This document shows positions 1-7,930 of a DNA stretch of 64,000 bases, in pieces; positions within the stretch are counted from its first letter, which is position 1; each line of letters begins with the position of its first letter. Both the position numbers and the translations under genes were made by a program. The stretch lies in the NCBI RefSeq assembly GCF_014648775.1, contig NZ_BMRT01000001.1, positions 1,240,001 through 1,304,000 of the forward strand, given 5' to 3'. Source of the stretch: Streptomyces abikoensis (GTDB lineage: Bacteria > Actinomycetota > Actinomycetes > Streptomycetales > Streptomycetaceae). Below the pieces are notes generated by a model that saw only the letters and a program-made list of their open reading frames with translations, made no database searches and had not been told where the DNA came from.

Positions 1-997
1 GCTCATCACCACGCTCGTGGTCTTCCTCTACGGGTTGACCGACGGCCTGGCCCGGGAGGCGTCGTCGGCCGTGGCGGGGCTGCCGGCGGGCCGCGTGGTC
101 TTCGGCGCCCCGGCGGGGGCGGCGCCGGAGGTGTCGTTCTCCAACAGCACCGTCGACGAGCGGCAGGCCGAGGCGTGGCGCCGGGCGCCCGGGGTGCGGT
201 CCGCGGAGCCGTTCGGCGTGGCGATGACCCGGCTGACGGCGGGCGGCTCGGCGGAGTCGGTGAGCGTGATCGGCGGCAGCGGGCACCTGATGCCGGCGCT
301 TCTGGCCGGCACGGCCCCCGGCGACGGGCAGGCGGCCGTGAGCCGGCGGATCGCCCGGGAGCACGGGCTGCGGCCCGGCGACCGGATCGTCCTCGGCACC
401 CGGGAGCTGACCGTCTCCGGCGTCACGCCCGACCGGGGCCACGGCCACGCGCCGACCGTCTGGACGACGCTCGCCACCTGGCGCGAGGTGAGCCACCTGG
501 CGCGGCCGACCGCGCTGGCCGTGACCGGGTCCGGCACGCCCTCGGGGGACGTCGCCCGCACCACGAAGGCCGTCGCCCTCGGCGACGCGCTGGACGGCAT
601 CGACGGCTACGCCGCCGAGCACGGCACGCTCCGGATGGTCCAGGGCTTCCTGTTCGTGGTGAGCGCGCTCGTGGTGGGGGCCTTCTTCACCGTGTGGACG
701 GTGCAGCGGCGGCCCGACGTGGCGGTGCTCAAGGCCGTGGGCGCGAGCAGCGGCTATCTGGTGCGGGACGCGCTCGGGCAGGCGGCGGTGGTACTGACCG
801 TCGGAGCGGCCGTGGGCGCCGGCGCCGGTGCGGCGGGCGGGGCGCTGGCGTCGGCGGTGGTGCCGTTCGAGCTGAGCGCGGCGGCGGTGGCCGTCCCGGT
901 GGCCGCCATGGTCCTGCTGGGGCTGGCCGGCTCGGCGCTGGCCGTCGCCCGCATCACGTCCGTCGATCCGCTGACCGCGCTGGGAGCCACCCGATGA
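1..997 (+). CDS. ABC transporter permease, FtsX/MacB-like family (5' end outside window)
   Basis: The reading frame is open from the window edge, so the N-terminus is missing. The visible part has an extracytoplasmic region of roughly 200 residues, then a hydrophobic segment (FVVSALVVGAFFTVWTV) followed by 'RRPDVAVLKAVGAS', which is the FtsX-domain signature after the second transmembrane helix. Two further hydrophobic, Ala/Val-rich helices and a short tail ending 'DPLTALGATR' follow. Such permeases dimerise in the membrane and work with a LolD/MacB-type ATPase. The stop overlaps the start of the next gene (ATGA), so the two are translationally coupled. The substrate cannot be told from sequence; peptide or antibiotic export and lipoprotein handling are the usual roles. 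Confidence 0.85.
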   Translation, partial: LITTLVVFLYGLTDGLAREASSAVAGLPAGRVVFGAPAGAAPEVSFSNSTVDERQAEAWRRAPGVRSAEPFGVAMTRLTAGGSAESVSVIGGSGHLMPALLAGTAPGDGQAAVSRRIAREHGLRPGDRIVLGTRELTVSGVTPDRGHGHAPTVWTTLATWREVSHLARPTALAVTGSGTPSGDVARTTKAVALGDALDGIDGYAAEHGTLRMVQGFLFVVSALVVGAFFTVWTVQRRPDVAVLKAVGASSGYLVRDALGQAAVVLTVGAAVGAGAGAAGGALASAVVPFELSAAAVAVPVAAMVLLGLAGSALAVARITSVDPLTALGATR

Positions 998-1671
998 CCG
1001 CCCCTTCCCTTTCCCTTGAGGACGCCGTCCTCACCTATCCCGACGGGGACCGCACGCTCACCGCGCTGGACCGGGTCTCGCTGGACGTGGCGGCCGGAGA
1101 GCTGGTGGCCGTGGTGGGGCCGTCGGGCTCGGGAAAGTCCAGCCTGCTGGCGGTCGCGGCGACGCTGCGCCGCCCCGACGCGGGGCGCGTGGTGGTGGCG
1201 GGGCGCGACACCGGGGCGATGGGCGCCAAGGAGCGCACCGCGCTGCGGCGCGACCGGATCGGCATCGTCTTCCAGCAGCCGAACCTGCTGCCGTCGCTGA
1301 CGGCCGAGGAGCAGGTGCTGGCGGTCGCGCATCTGCGCGGCGCGTCCGTCCGGGCGGCCCGGGCGCGGGCGGCGGAGCTGCTGGAGTCGGTCGGGCTGGA
1401 CGCGGCGAAGCGGCGGCGCCGTCCGCATCAGCTGTCCGGGGGCGAGCGGCAGCGCGTGAACATCGCCCGCGCGCTGTTCGGCGGCCCCGCCGTGCTGCTG
1501 GTGGACGAGCCGACGTCGGCCCTGGACCACGAGCGCGGCGAGCGGGTCGTCGAGCTGCTGGCCGAGGTCACCCGCCGGCACCGCACGGCGACGGTGCTCG
1601 TCACCCACGACCGGGGGCTGCTCGGCCGGGCGGACCGGGTGCTGACGATGCGCGACGGCAGGCTGGGGTGA
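994..1671 (+). CDS. ABC transporter ATP-binding protein (LolD/MacB type)
   Basis: A 225-residue ATPase that would energise the FtsX-type permease encoded just upstream. It has a Walker A motif 'GPSGSGKSS' near residues 42-50, a Q-loop 'VFQQPNLLPSLTAEEQ', the ABC signature 'LSGGERQRVNIARAL' near residue 147, Walker B 'VLLVDEPTSALD' near residue 167, and the H-loop 'VTHD'. The length is normal for this single-domain family. The start is the ATG inside the ATGA overlap with the permease stop, which implies translational coupling. No two-component system is visible next to it, although the part upstream of the window is unseen. Substrate unknown. Confidence 0.93.
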   Translation: MTAPSLSLEDAVLTYPDGDRTLTALDRVSLDVAAGELVAVVGPSGSGKSSLLAVAATLRRPDAGRVVVAGRDTGAMGAKERTALRRDRIGIVFQQPNLLPSLTAEEQVLAVAHLRGASVRAARARAAELLESVGLDAAKRRRRPHQLSGGERQRVNIARALFGGPAVLLVDEPTSALDHERGERVVELLAEVTRRHRTATVLVTHDRGLLGRADRVLTMRDGRLG

Positions 1672-1692
1672 GGGGGCGCCCGCCCGCCGGTT

Positions 1693-2196
1693 CTAGTCGC
1701 GGGTGCCGGCCGCGGCCTCCCCCTCCGCCGCCTCGTCGGCGTGCGCGTAGAGCTTGAGGACGGGCACCCCGACCTTGTGGCGGGCGCGCGAGGCCCAGTC
1801 GCGGTGGAAGAACTCCTCGACGAGGTGGGGCGCGGTCAGCACGATCACCTCGTCGGCGTGGGTCTGCTCCACGACGGAGCGCAGGAGGTCCAGCGGGTGG
1901 CCGTCGATGAGCTGGCCGACGGCCTCGCAGCCCGCCTCGCGCAGCAGGCGCAGCGAGTGCTCCAGGGCCACGGCGGCGGGCCGCAGGGCCGCCTCGCCCT
2001 CGGGCTCGTCGGCCTCGTGGAGCGCCTGCTCCAGCTCGCCGAGGGCCACGTCGTCGATGGCGCGCAGCAGCCGGTCCTCGTCGCCTCTGGGGCGCATGAG
2101 GACCACGAAGGACATGCTGTCGTCGTGGAGGGTCGTGACGAAGTCGACATCCGTCGCGGAGAGCGGCTGCTCGATCATCAATACGCTCGTGAACAC
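1693..2196 (-). CDS. Conserved actinomycete protein of unknown function (universal-stress-like)
   Basis: A 167-residue soluble protein beginning (GTG) 'VFTSVLMIEQPLSATDVDFV'. Inward frames could start further upstream, but this GTG has an AAGGG-like ribosome site and fits the conserved N-terminus. The middle is acidic and helical (ALGELEQALHEADEPEGEA). The end contains 'ADEVIVLTAPHLVEEFFHRDW', a pattern in which an alternating hydrophobic strand precedes a histidine-rich loop, similar to the end of universal stress and nucleotide-binding folds. Homologues are, to my recollection, often mislabelled indole-3-glycerol phosphate synthase; no such catalytic motif is visible. It stands alone on the minus strand. 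Confidence 0.7.
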   Translation of the reverse strand: MFTSVLMIEQPLSATDVDFVTTLHDDSMSFVVLMRPRGDEDRLLRAIDDVALGELEQALHEADEPEGEAALRPAAVALEHSLRLLREAGCEAVGQLIDGHPLDLLRSVVEQTHADEVIVLTAPHLVEEFFHRDWASRARHKVGVPVLKLYAHADEAAEGEAAAGTRD

Positions 2197-2375
2197 GGTG
2201 GGAGCCCTTCTTCTCCATGGGCCACCGGGCCCCAACAGAAACCATCCTGCGCGGGCTCCCCGGGAACCCGCCTGTTTTGATCCTGTGCCCCCGGGGGAGC
2301 GTCTGACTCAATTCTGCCCACCCCGAGTTAAACCGGAACGACAAATTCCGCCGATTGTCAGACCCGCCGCGGCCG

Positions 2376-3152
2376 TCAGACCCGGCTGTAGCGGGTGAAG
2401 AGGAAACCGCCGTCCTCCAGCACCGAGCCGAGCGCGAAGCGCTCCGGCACCGCCAGCGGCGGCCCCGCCATGATCCGCGGCGCCGTCCCCGTGGCCACCA
2501 CCGGCGCCAGCGACAGGCACATCTCGTCCAGCACCCCGGCCGCCGCGAACTGACCCAGCAGCCGGGGGCCGCCCTCGGTCAGCAGCCGCGTCAGCCCCCG
2601 CCCGGCCAGCAGCCCCGGCACCCGCGCCACGTCGACGCCCGGCCCCTCGCCCGGCACCACGAGCACCTCGGCGCCCGCCGCCCGCGCGGCGGCCACCCGC
2701 TCCGCCGGGGCGTCCGCCCCGGTCAGCACGATCGTCGGCACCAGCGGCGCGGTGAACAACGGAAGCGAGAAGTCCAGGTCGAGCCCCGCGCTCACGACGG
2801 CTATGACCGGCGCGGGCCCCTGGCCGAGCGCCGCCCGCCGCGCCGCGAAGACCTCCCGGGCCCGCGCGGGCCGGTAGCCCTCCTGCCGTACGGTCTGCGC
2901 GCCGACCACCACCGCGTCGGCCAGCCCCCGCAGCGTGCCGAAGATCCGCATGTCGGCGGCCGAGGACAGCGGCTGCGACCGGCCCTCGTGATGGGCCGCG
3001 CCGTCCAGCGAGGAGACCATGTTGGCCCGCAGCCACGCCGTCCCGGCGGGCAGGCCCGCCGGGTACGCGTAGAGGTCGGCGAGCTCGGCGAGCCCCCATT
3101 CGCGGTCGTCGAGGTCGGCGGGGCTGAGCGGGGAGGGGAACAGGCGTCGCAT
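2376..3152 (-). CDS. Pyrimidine reductase family protein (RibD C-terminal domain)
   Basis: A 258-residue protein with the NADPH-binding reductase fold of the RibD C-terminal/dihydrofolate reductase-like family. It shows 'RANMVSSLDGAAHHEGRSQPLSS' split around residue 45-65, 'DAVVVGAQTVRQEGY' near residue 85, and the late motif 'GLTRLLTEGGPRLLGQF', all typical of the 5-amino-6-(5-phosphoribosylamino)uracil reductase family. There is no deaminase domain, so it is a stand-alone reductase. The ATG at 'MRRLFPSP' was chosen because it begins the conserved part; the frame extends 33 codons further up without support. It is divergent from zapE with a short shared promoter region. A role in riboflavin or deazaflavin-type reduction is inference. 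Confidence 0.8.
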   Translation of the reverse strand: MRRLFPSPLSPADLDDREWGLAELADLYAYPAGLPAGTAWLRANMVSSLDGAAHHEGRSQPLSSAADMRIFGTLRGLADAVVVGAQTVRQEGYRPARAREVFAARRAALGQGPAPVIAVVSAGLDLDFSLPLFTAPLVPTIVLTGADAPAERVAAARAAGAEVLVVPGEGPGVDVARVPGLLAGRGLTRLLTEGGPRLLGQFAAAGVLDEMCLSLAPVVATGTAPRIMAGPPLAVPERFALGSVLEDGGFLFTRYSRV

Positions 3153-3223
3153 AGGCCGCAGTGTGACATGGCTCGCTCCGCGCGGGCGGGCCACCGCACT
3201 TTCAGGGGCTACGCTGGACAGCT

Positions 3224-4351
3224 GTGTCGTCCTCCACCGCATCACCCGCAAGCGCCACGGCCCCCGCCGCCCCCGGTCCGATAACCGGCGGCCCGTCCGG
3301 CACCCCCGTCGCGCTCACCTCGCGCGCCCCGCACGTCCCGGCCGACCGCCTGGTCGCCGAGATGGTGCCGCCGCCGCGCTTCGACGGGGTGCGCTTCGAC
3401 ACCTACATCCCCGACCCGAACCAGCCCAGCCAGACCGAGGCCGTCAAGATCCTCGCCGGCTTCGCGGGCGGGCTCGGCGGCGAGGCCGCCGGCGGCCGCA
3501 AGCGCTGGTTCCGGCGCGAGACGAGGCCCGCCGCCCCCGCCGGCCCGCGCGGCGTCTACCTCGACGGCGGCTACGGCGTCGGCAAGACCCACCTGCTGGC
3601 CTCCCTCTGGCACGCCACCCCGGCCGCCCCCGAGCGGAAGGCCTTCGGCACGTTCGTGGAGCTGACGAACCTCGTCGGCGCCCTGGGCTTCCAGCAGACC
3701 GTCCGGACCCTCAGCGATCACAAGCTGCTGTGCATCGACGAGTTCGAGCTCGACGACCCGGGCGACACCGTCCTCGTCTCCACCCTGCTGGGCAAGCTCG
3801 TCGACGCGGGCGTGGCGCTCGCCGCGACCTCCAACACCCTGCCCGGCAAGCTCGGCGAGGGCCGCTTCGCCGCCGCCGACTTCCTCCGCGAGATCCAGGG
3901 CCTCTCCGCCCACTTCCGCCCCCTGCGCATCGACGGCGAGGACTACCGCCACCGCGGCCTGCCCCAGGCCCCCGCCCCGTACGACGACGACACCGTCGAG
4001 CGGGTGGCGCACCGCACCGAGGGCGCCTCCCTGGACGCCTTCCCGGACCTCCTCGACCACCTCTCCAAGGTCCACCCGAGCCGCTACGGCGCCATGTGCG
4101 ACGGCGTCCGGGCCGTCTGCCTGACCGGCGTCCGCGCCGTGCCGGACCAGTCGACCGCGCTGCGCCTGGTCGTCCTCGCCGACCGGCTCTACGACCGCGA
4201 GGTCCCGGTGCTGGCCTCCGGCCGGCCCTTCGACGAGCTGTTCAGCGAGGAGATGCTCAACGGCGGCTACCGGAAGAAGTACTTCCGGGCGATCTCCCGG
4301 CTCACGGCGCTGGCGCGCGACGCGAAGTCGCTCGTCGACACCGGCGAGTGA
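3224..4351 (+). CDS. zapE: Cell division protein ZapE (AFG1-like ATPase)
   Basis: A 375-residue AAA+-type ATPase. After a Pro/Ala-rich N-terminus it has 'RFDTYIPDPNQPSQTEAV' near residue 57, Walker A 'GGYGVGKTH' at 115-123, Walker B 'LLCIDEFELDDPGD' at about 168-181, and the sensor-like 'AATSNTLPGKLGEGRF', followed by 'EIQGLSAHFRPLRIDGEDYRHR'. This order matches AFG1/ZapE, which destabilises FtsZ polymers in proteobacteria; the actinobacterial role is less clear. GTG start. The stop overlaps the start of the following deacetylase gene (GTGA), so the pair is probably co-transcribed. Confidence 0.88.
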   Translation: MSSSTASPASATAPAAPGPITGGPSGTPVALTSRAPHVPADRLVAEMVPPPRFDGVRFDTYIPDPNQPSQTEAVKILAGFAGGLGGEAAGGRKRWFRRETRPAAPAGPRGVYLDGGYGVGKTHLLASLWHATPAAPERKAFGTFVELTNLVGALGFQQTVRTLSDHKLLCIDEFELDDPGDTVLVSTLLGKLVDAGVALAATSNTLPGKLGEGRFAAADFLREIQGLSAHFRPLRIDGEDYRHRGLPQAPAPYDDDTVERVAHRTEGASLDAFPDLLDHLSKVHPSRYGAMCDGVRAVCLTGVRAVPDQSTALRLVVLADRLYDREVPVLASGRPFDELFSEEMLNGGYRKKYFRAISRLTALARDAKSLVDTGE

Positions 4352-5244
4352 CGGCCGCCGTACCCGGGCCCGTGCGCTCCCTGAGCAGATCTCTGGCACC
4401 CGCCGCCGCCCTGGCGCTCTGCGCCGGGCTGGCCGCCTGTGGAACGTCCGGCAAGGGCGGGGACGACAAGCCGCGCGCCGCCGGCCCGGCCCGTACGGCA
4501 CCGGCGTCGCCCTCCGCCACCCCCTCCGTGTCCGCCGCGCCCACCCTCCCGGCGGGGCCGGGCGGCGCCGCGCCCGTCTTCTCGCACGGCGCCCGCGACG
4601 GCCGGAAGCGGGTGGCTCTCACCTTCGACGCCGACATGACGTCGGACCAGGGCCCGCGCGCGGCGCGCGGTGAGCGCTTCGACAACCCCGGGCTGATAGC
4701 GACGCTCCGGACCCTGAAGGTGCCGGCCACAGTCTTCATGACCGGCAGATGGGCCGAGCAGTACCCCGACGAGGCCCGCTCCATAGGCGCCGACCCCCTC
4801 TTCGAGGTCGCCAACCACTCCTACAGCCATCACGCCTTCACCACCCCCTGCTACGGCCTGCCGACCGTCGCGCGCGGCACCGCCCGCGCGGACGTCGAGC
4901 GCGCGTTCGCGGCCTTCCGCACCGCCGGGGTCGAGCACGTCGTCCCGTACTTCCGCTTCCCCGGCGGCTGCCACGACGACGCGACACTGCGCGAAATAGG
5001 CCCTGCGAAGGTCACGGCCGTCCAGTGGGACGTCATCAGCGGCGACGCCTTCGCGAAACAGGCCCAGCCCGTCGCCGCGCAGGTGCTCTCCCAGGTCAAG
5101 CCCGGCTCCGTCGTGGTGATGCACTGCACGCGCAGCGCGGCACCGACGACGGAGGACGCGGTGAAGAAGATCGTCCCGGAGCTGCGGGCCCGCGGGTACG
5201 AGTTCGTGCGGGTCTCGGACCTGGTGGGCTCCAGCCCCTCCTAA
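4348..5244 (+). CDS. Polysaccharide deacetylase family lipoprotein (NodB domain)
   Basis: A 298-residue exported enzyme. A signal peptide ends in a lipobox 'LAAC' with Cys31 as the lipidated residue, followed by a Ser/Pro/Ala-rich linker to about residue 75. The NodB domain has motif 1 'LTFDADMTSD', motif 2 'NHSYSHHAF', motif 3 'FRFPGGCHDD' and motif 4 'VQWDVISGDAF', so the metal-binding and catalytic positions look intact. It should deacetylate N-acetylated cell-wall or other polysaccharide outside the membrane. The GTG start overlaps the zapE stop. It converges with the GNAT gene, the two stops overlapping by four bases. Confidence 0.88.
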   Translation: MTAAVPGPVRSLSRSLAPAAALALCAGLAACGTSGKGGDDKPRAAGPARTAPASPSATPSVSAAPTLPAGPGGAAPVFSHGARDGRKRVALTFDADMTSDQGPRAARGERFDNPGLIATLRTLKVPATVFMTGRWAEQYPDEARSIGADPLFEVANHSYSHHAFTTPCYGLPTVARGTARADVERAFAAFRTAGVEHVVPYFRFPGGCHDDATLREIGPAKVTAVQWDVISGDAFAKQAQPVAAQVLSQVKPGSVVVMHCTRSAAPTTEDAVKKIVPELRARGYEFVRVSDLVGSSPS

Positions 5245-6167
5245 TCCATCGGCACGAAATCGATCCGCTCCTGCGTCACCGGGTACCCCACCCGCGCGAA
5301 GGTCGCCGCCATCGGGGCGTTGCCCATGTCCGTCGCCGCGGCGATCCTCGTGGCGCCCCGCTCCGCCAGGTCGCGCGTGCAGTCGACGAGCAGGTCGTGG
5401 GAGTAGCCGCGCCCGCGCCGCTCGGGCACGACGCCGATGTAGCCGACGCAGGGCCCGGCGGGGTTGTGCGCGGGGACGTGGAGGCCGACGAGGGTGCCGT
5501 CCGGGGTGAAGGCCAGGCGCCACCATGCGCGGGGCGAGGGCAGCCAGTGGAGGAGGTCCATCATCTCGTCGGCGGCCGCGTCCAGGCCCGACCCGGCGAT
5601 GGTGCGGCGGTCGTGGGCGTCCAGCGTGCCGTGCATGGTGCGGCGCACGACGTCGCGGAACGCCGCGTCGTCCGGCTCGGGCCGGTAGACCAGGCGGCCG
5701 GTGTGTTCCGGCAGCGGGCAGGCGGGCGTCCACTCGTAGCGGTACCGCTCGACGAGGAACCGCATCCCCGCCGCCTCGGCCGCCGCCCGGCGGGCCTCGA
5801 CGGCGGCCCGGACGCGCGGCCGGTCGCGCCAGCCGGGCGGGGCGAGCAGGGCGTACTCGGCGCTCAGCGGGGCGGTGCGCAGCAGTTGGACGGCCGCCTC
5901 GCTCTCGCCGTCGGCGAAGTCGAACCAGTCGAGGGCCTTGGGCGCCTCGTCGCCGGGCCCGCCCCACCAGGCGGCGCGCGCGACGACGCGGCCGTCCCGC
6001 AGGGCCACCCACGTCCAGTCGGGGCGGTATTCGCCGCCGAGGTGGACGGGGGCGTAGGAGTGGCCGAAGGCCGCCCTGCCGACGAGGGCGGGGGTGAGGG
6101 CGGTGTCGAGGGAGGTGAAGAGCGCGGTGTCGTGCTCGGTGAGGGCACGGATGACCAGGGAGGTCAT
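5241..6167 (-). CDS. GNAT family N-acetyltransferase
   Basis: A 308-residue protein with two weakly similar halves. The C-terminal half has the acetyl-CoA-binding motif A 'YIGVVPERRGRGYSHDLLVD', containing the RRGRGY loop, followed by 'GNAPMAATFARVGYPVTQER', the usual end of the fold. The N-terminal half looks like a second, degenerate GNAT domain, as in mycothiol-synthase-like proteins. ATG start with an AAGGA site. The 26-codon ORF and a possible promoter lie directly upstream. The substrate is unknown. Confidence 0.85.
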   Translation of the reverse strand: MTSLVIRALTEHDTALFTSLDTALTPALVGRAAFGHSYAPVHLGGEYRPDWTWVALRDGRVVARAAWWGGPGDEAPKALDWFDFADGESEAAVQLLRTAPLSAEYALLAPPGWRDRPRVRAAVEARRAAAEAAGMRFLVERYRYEWTPACPLPEHTGRLVYRPEPDDAAFRDVVRRTMHGTLDAHDRRTIAGSGLDAAADEMMDLLHWLPSPRAWWRLAFTPDGTLVGLHVPAHNPAGPCVGYIGVVPERRGRGYSHDLLVDCTRDLAERGATRIAAATDMGNAPMAATFARVGYPVTQERIDFVPMD

Positions 6168-6217
6168 GGGGATCCTTCCGGAAGGGGTCGCGATCGCGCT
6201 CCCGGTCGGACGAGGTG

Positions 6218-6298
6218 TCAGACGGAGGACGCCCGGCGGAGGGGGCGGGAGCGCGGGACAGCGGTGACGGTGCTGTCGATGGTGCCGGTGCGGTTCAT
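6218..6298 (-). CDS. Small ORF (26 aa), possible leader peptide upstream of the GNAT gene
   Basis: ATG to TGA reading MNRTGTIDSTVTAV... and ending RRASSV. It is supported by an excellent ribosome binding site (GGAGG six bases before the ATG) and by third positions that are almost all G or C, as in real genes here. The stop is about 50 bases before the GNAT start on the same strand. It has no hydrophobic segment and ends basic. It may be a translated leader whose occupation by ribosomes affects the downstream gene, or an unrelated microprotein. No known family recognised. Confidence 0.45.
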   Translation of the reverse strand: MNRTGTIDSTVTAVPRSRPLRRASSV

Positions 6299-6336
6299 CT
6301 CGCCCCTCCTTTCCGGGTTCTCGGACGTCTGCGGGG

Positions 6337-6367
6337 ACTTTAGGGGCCGCCGGACGCGGCCGTCCAA
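6337..6367 (-). promoter_or_regulatory. Possible sigma-70-like promoter for the small ORF and GNAT gene
   Basis: On the minus strand, TTGGAC is followed after 19 bases by TAAAGT, about 40 bases before the small ORF start. The spacing is slightly long, so this is a weak call. Confidence 0.3.
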
Positions 6368-6404
6368 CGGTTTTCCCGTCCCCTCATCCCCCGTCCCCCC
6401 GTCC

Positions 6405-7835
6405 CTACGGCTGGTGGAGGCCCCGGCCCGCCAGGGCGAGCATGACCTCGCCGACCGCCTCCGAGAGCGTGGGGTGCGGGTGGACGTGCTGGGCGACGTC
6501 GGTGGCCTCCGCGTCCCAGCCGACGACCAGTTGGCTCTCGGCGATCATCTCGGAGACGTGCGGGCCCACGAGGTGGACGCCCAGCACCCGGCCGCCGTCC
6601 CCTTCCGCGACGACCTTCACCATGCCGCCCTGGCCGTGCACCATCCCCTTGGCGGTGGCCGTCAGCGGCATGGTCACGGCCCGCACCGCGTGGCCGCGCT
6701 CCCGGGCCTGGTCCTCGGTGAGGCCCACGGAGGCGGTCTGCGGGCTGGAATAGGTGACGCGGGGTACGGCCGCGTAGTCGACGGGCCGGGGTGCGAGGCC
6801 CGCCAGGGTCTCGGCGACGAGCAGGCCCTCGGCGAAGGAGGCGTGGGCCAGGCCGAGGGAGGGCGGCGGCAGCAGGTCGCCGACGACGTGGATGCCGGGG
6901 ACGGCCGTCTCCAGCCGGGACCAGTCGGCCGGGGCGACGAAGCCGCGGGCGTCCGTGGCCAGTCCGGCCGCCGCGAGGCCGAGCCCGTCGGTGACGGGTG
7001 CCCGGCCCACGGCCACCAGCAGCCGTTCCGCGTCCAGGGCGCGGAGCTCGCCGCGTGCGGTGCGGAGGACGGCCCGCACTCCCCCGTCGTACGGGCGCGC
7101 CTCCTCCAGCCGGGCGCCCGTCCGGACGTCGATGCCACGCTTCTTCAGACCGCGCGTCAGATGGCGGCCGACGTCGGAGTCCTCCAGGGGCAGCAGCCGG
7201 TCGGCGGCCTCCACGAGCGTCACCTCGGCGCCCATGGAGCGGTGCAGCGAGGCGTACTCGACGCCGATCGCCCCGCCGCCCAGCACCAGGACCGAGCCCG
7301 GCAGCCCGGGGGCGAACAACGCGTCGTCGCTGGTGACGACCCTGGCGCCGTCCGGCTCCAGCCCCGGGAGGGTCCGGGGCCGCGAGCCGGTGGCCAGGAC
7401 GATCCCGCGCCGGGCCCGCCACTCGGCGCCCGCCTCGTCGCCGGTGCCGATCCGTACGGTGCGGGGACCGGTCAGGGCGGCCGAGCCGCGGACGACGCGT
7501 ACGCCCGCGTGCGTCAGCCGGCCCTCCACGCCGCGGTGGTTGCGGGAGACGATGTCGTCGCGGGTCGCGGTCAGGGCGGACCAGTCGACGGATTCGAGTG
7601 TCGCCTTCACGCCCCACCGTTCGCGGGCCTCGGCGATGCCGTCGACGAGTTCCGCGGCGTGCAGCATCGCCTTGCTGGGGACGCAGCCGCGGTGGAGGCA
7701 CGTGCCGCCGACGAGGTCGCGCTCCACGAGGACGACGCCGAGTCCGAGGGCGGCGGCGCGCAACGCCGTGCTGTAACCGCCGGTGCCGCCTCCGATGACG
7801 ATGACATCTGTCTCTTCTCGCATGTCCTCTCGCAT
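6405..7835 (-). CDS. lpd: Dihydrolipoyl dehydrogenase-type flavoprotein disulfide reductase
   Basis: A 476-residue FAD- and NAD-dependent disulfide oxidoreductase that reoxidises lipoamide-type dithiols. It shows the FAD-binding 'VIVIGGGTGGYSTA' at about 11-24, the redox disulfide in 'GGTCLHRGCVPSK' (Cys46 and Cys51), a second dinucleotide motif 'VLVLGGGAIGVEYAS', and the C-terminal His-x4-Glu dyad in 'HPTLSEA' near residue 454. All catalytic parts are present. The first of two closely spaced ATGs was chosen because GGAGG lies eight bases before it. It is not beside E1/E2 genes, so its partner complex is elsewhere. It is divergent from a LysR regulator, a usual arrangement for control by that regulator. 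Confidence 0.85.
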   Translation of the reverse strand: MREDMREETDVIVIGGGTGGYSTALRAAALGLGVVLVERDLVGGTCLHRGCVPSKAMLHAAELVDGIAEARERWGVKATLESVDWSALTATRDDIVSRNHRGVEGRLTHAGVRVVRGSAALTGPRTVRIGTGDEAGAEWRARRGIVLATGSRPRTLPGLEPDGARVVTSDDALFAPGLPGSVLVLGGGAIGVEYASLHRSMGAEVTLVEAADRLLPLEDSDVGRHLTRGLKKRGIDVRTGARLEEARPYDGGVRAVLRTARGELRALDAERLLVAVGRAPVTDGLGLAAAGLATDARGFVAPADWSRLETAVPGIHVVGDLLPPPSLGLAHASFAEGLLVAETLAGLAPRPVDYAAVPRVTYSSPQTASVGLTEDQARERGHAVRAVTMPLTATAKGMVHGQGGMVKVVAEGDGGRVLGVHLVGPHVSEMIAESQLVVGWDAEATDVAQHVHPHPTLSEAVGEVMLALAGRGLHQP

Positions 7836-7930
7836 GTCCTCACCCTCCGCCGACCGGCCATGATGAGTCCAACGCAAGTTTTCGATGGTTTCGATGACGC
7901 CTTTTCATAGGCGGGCTGGGGGTGTGCGGC

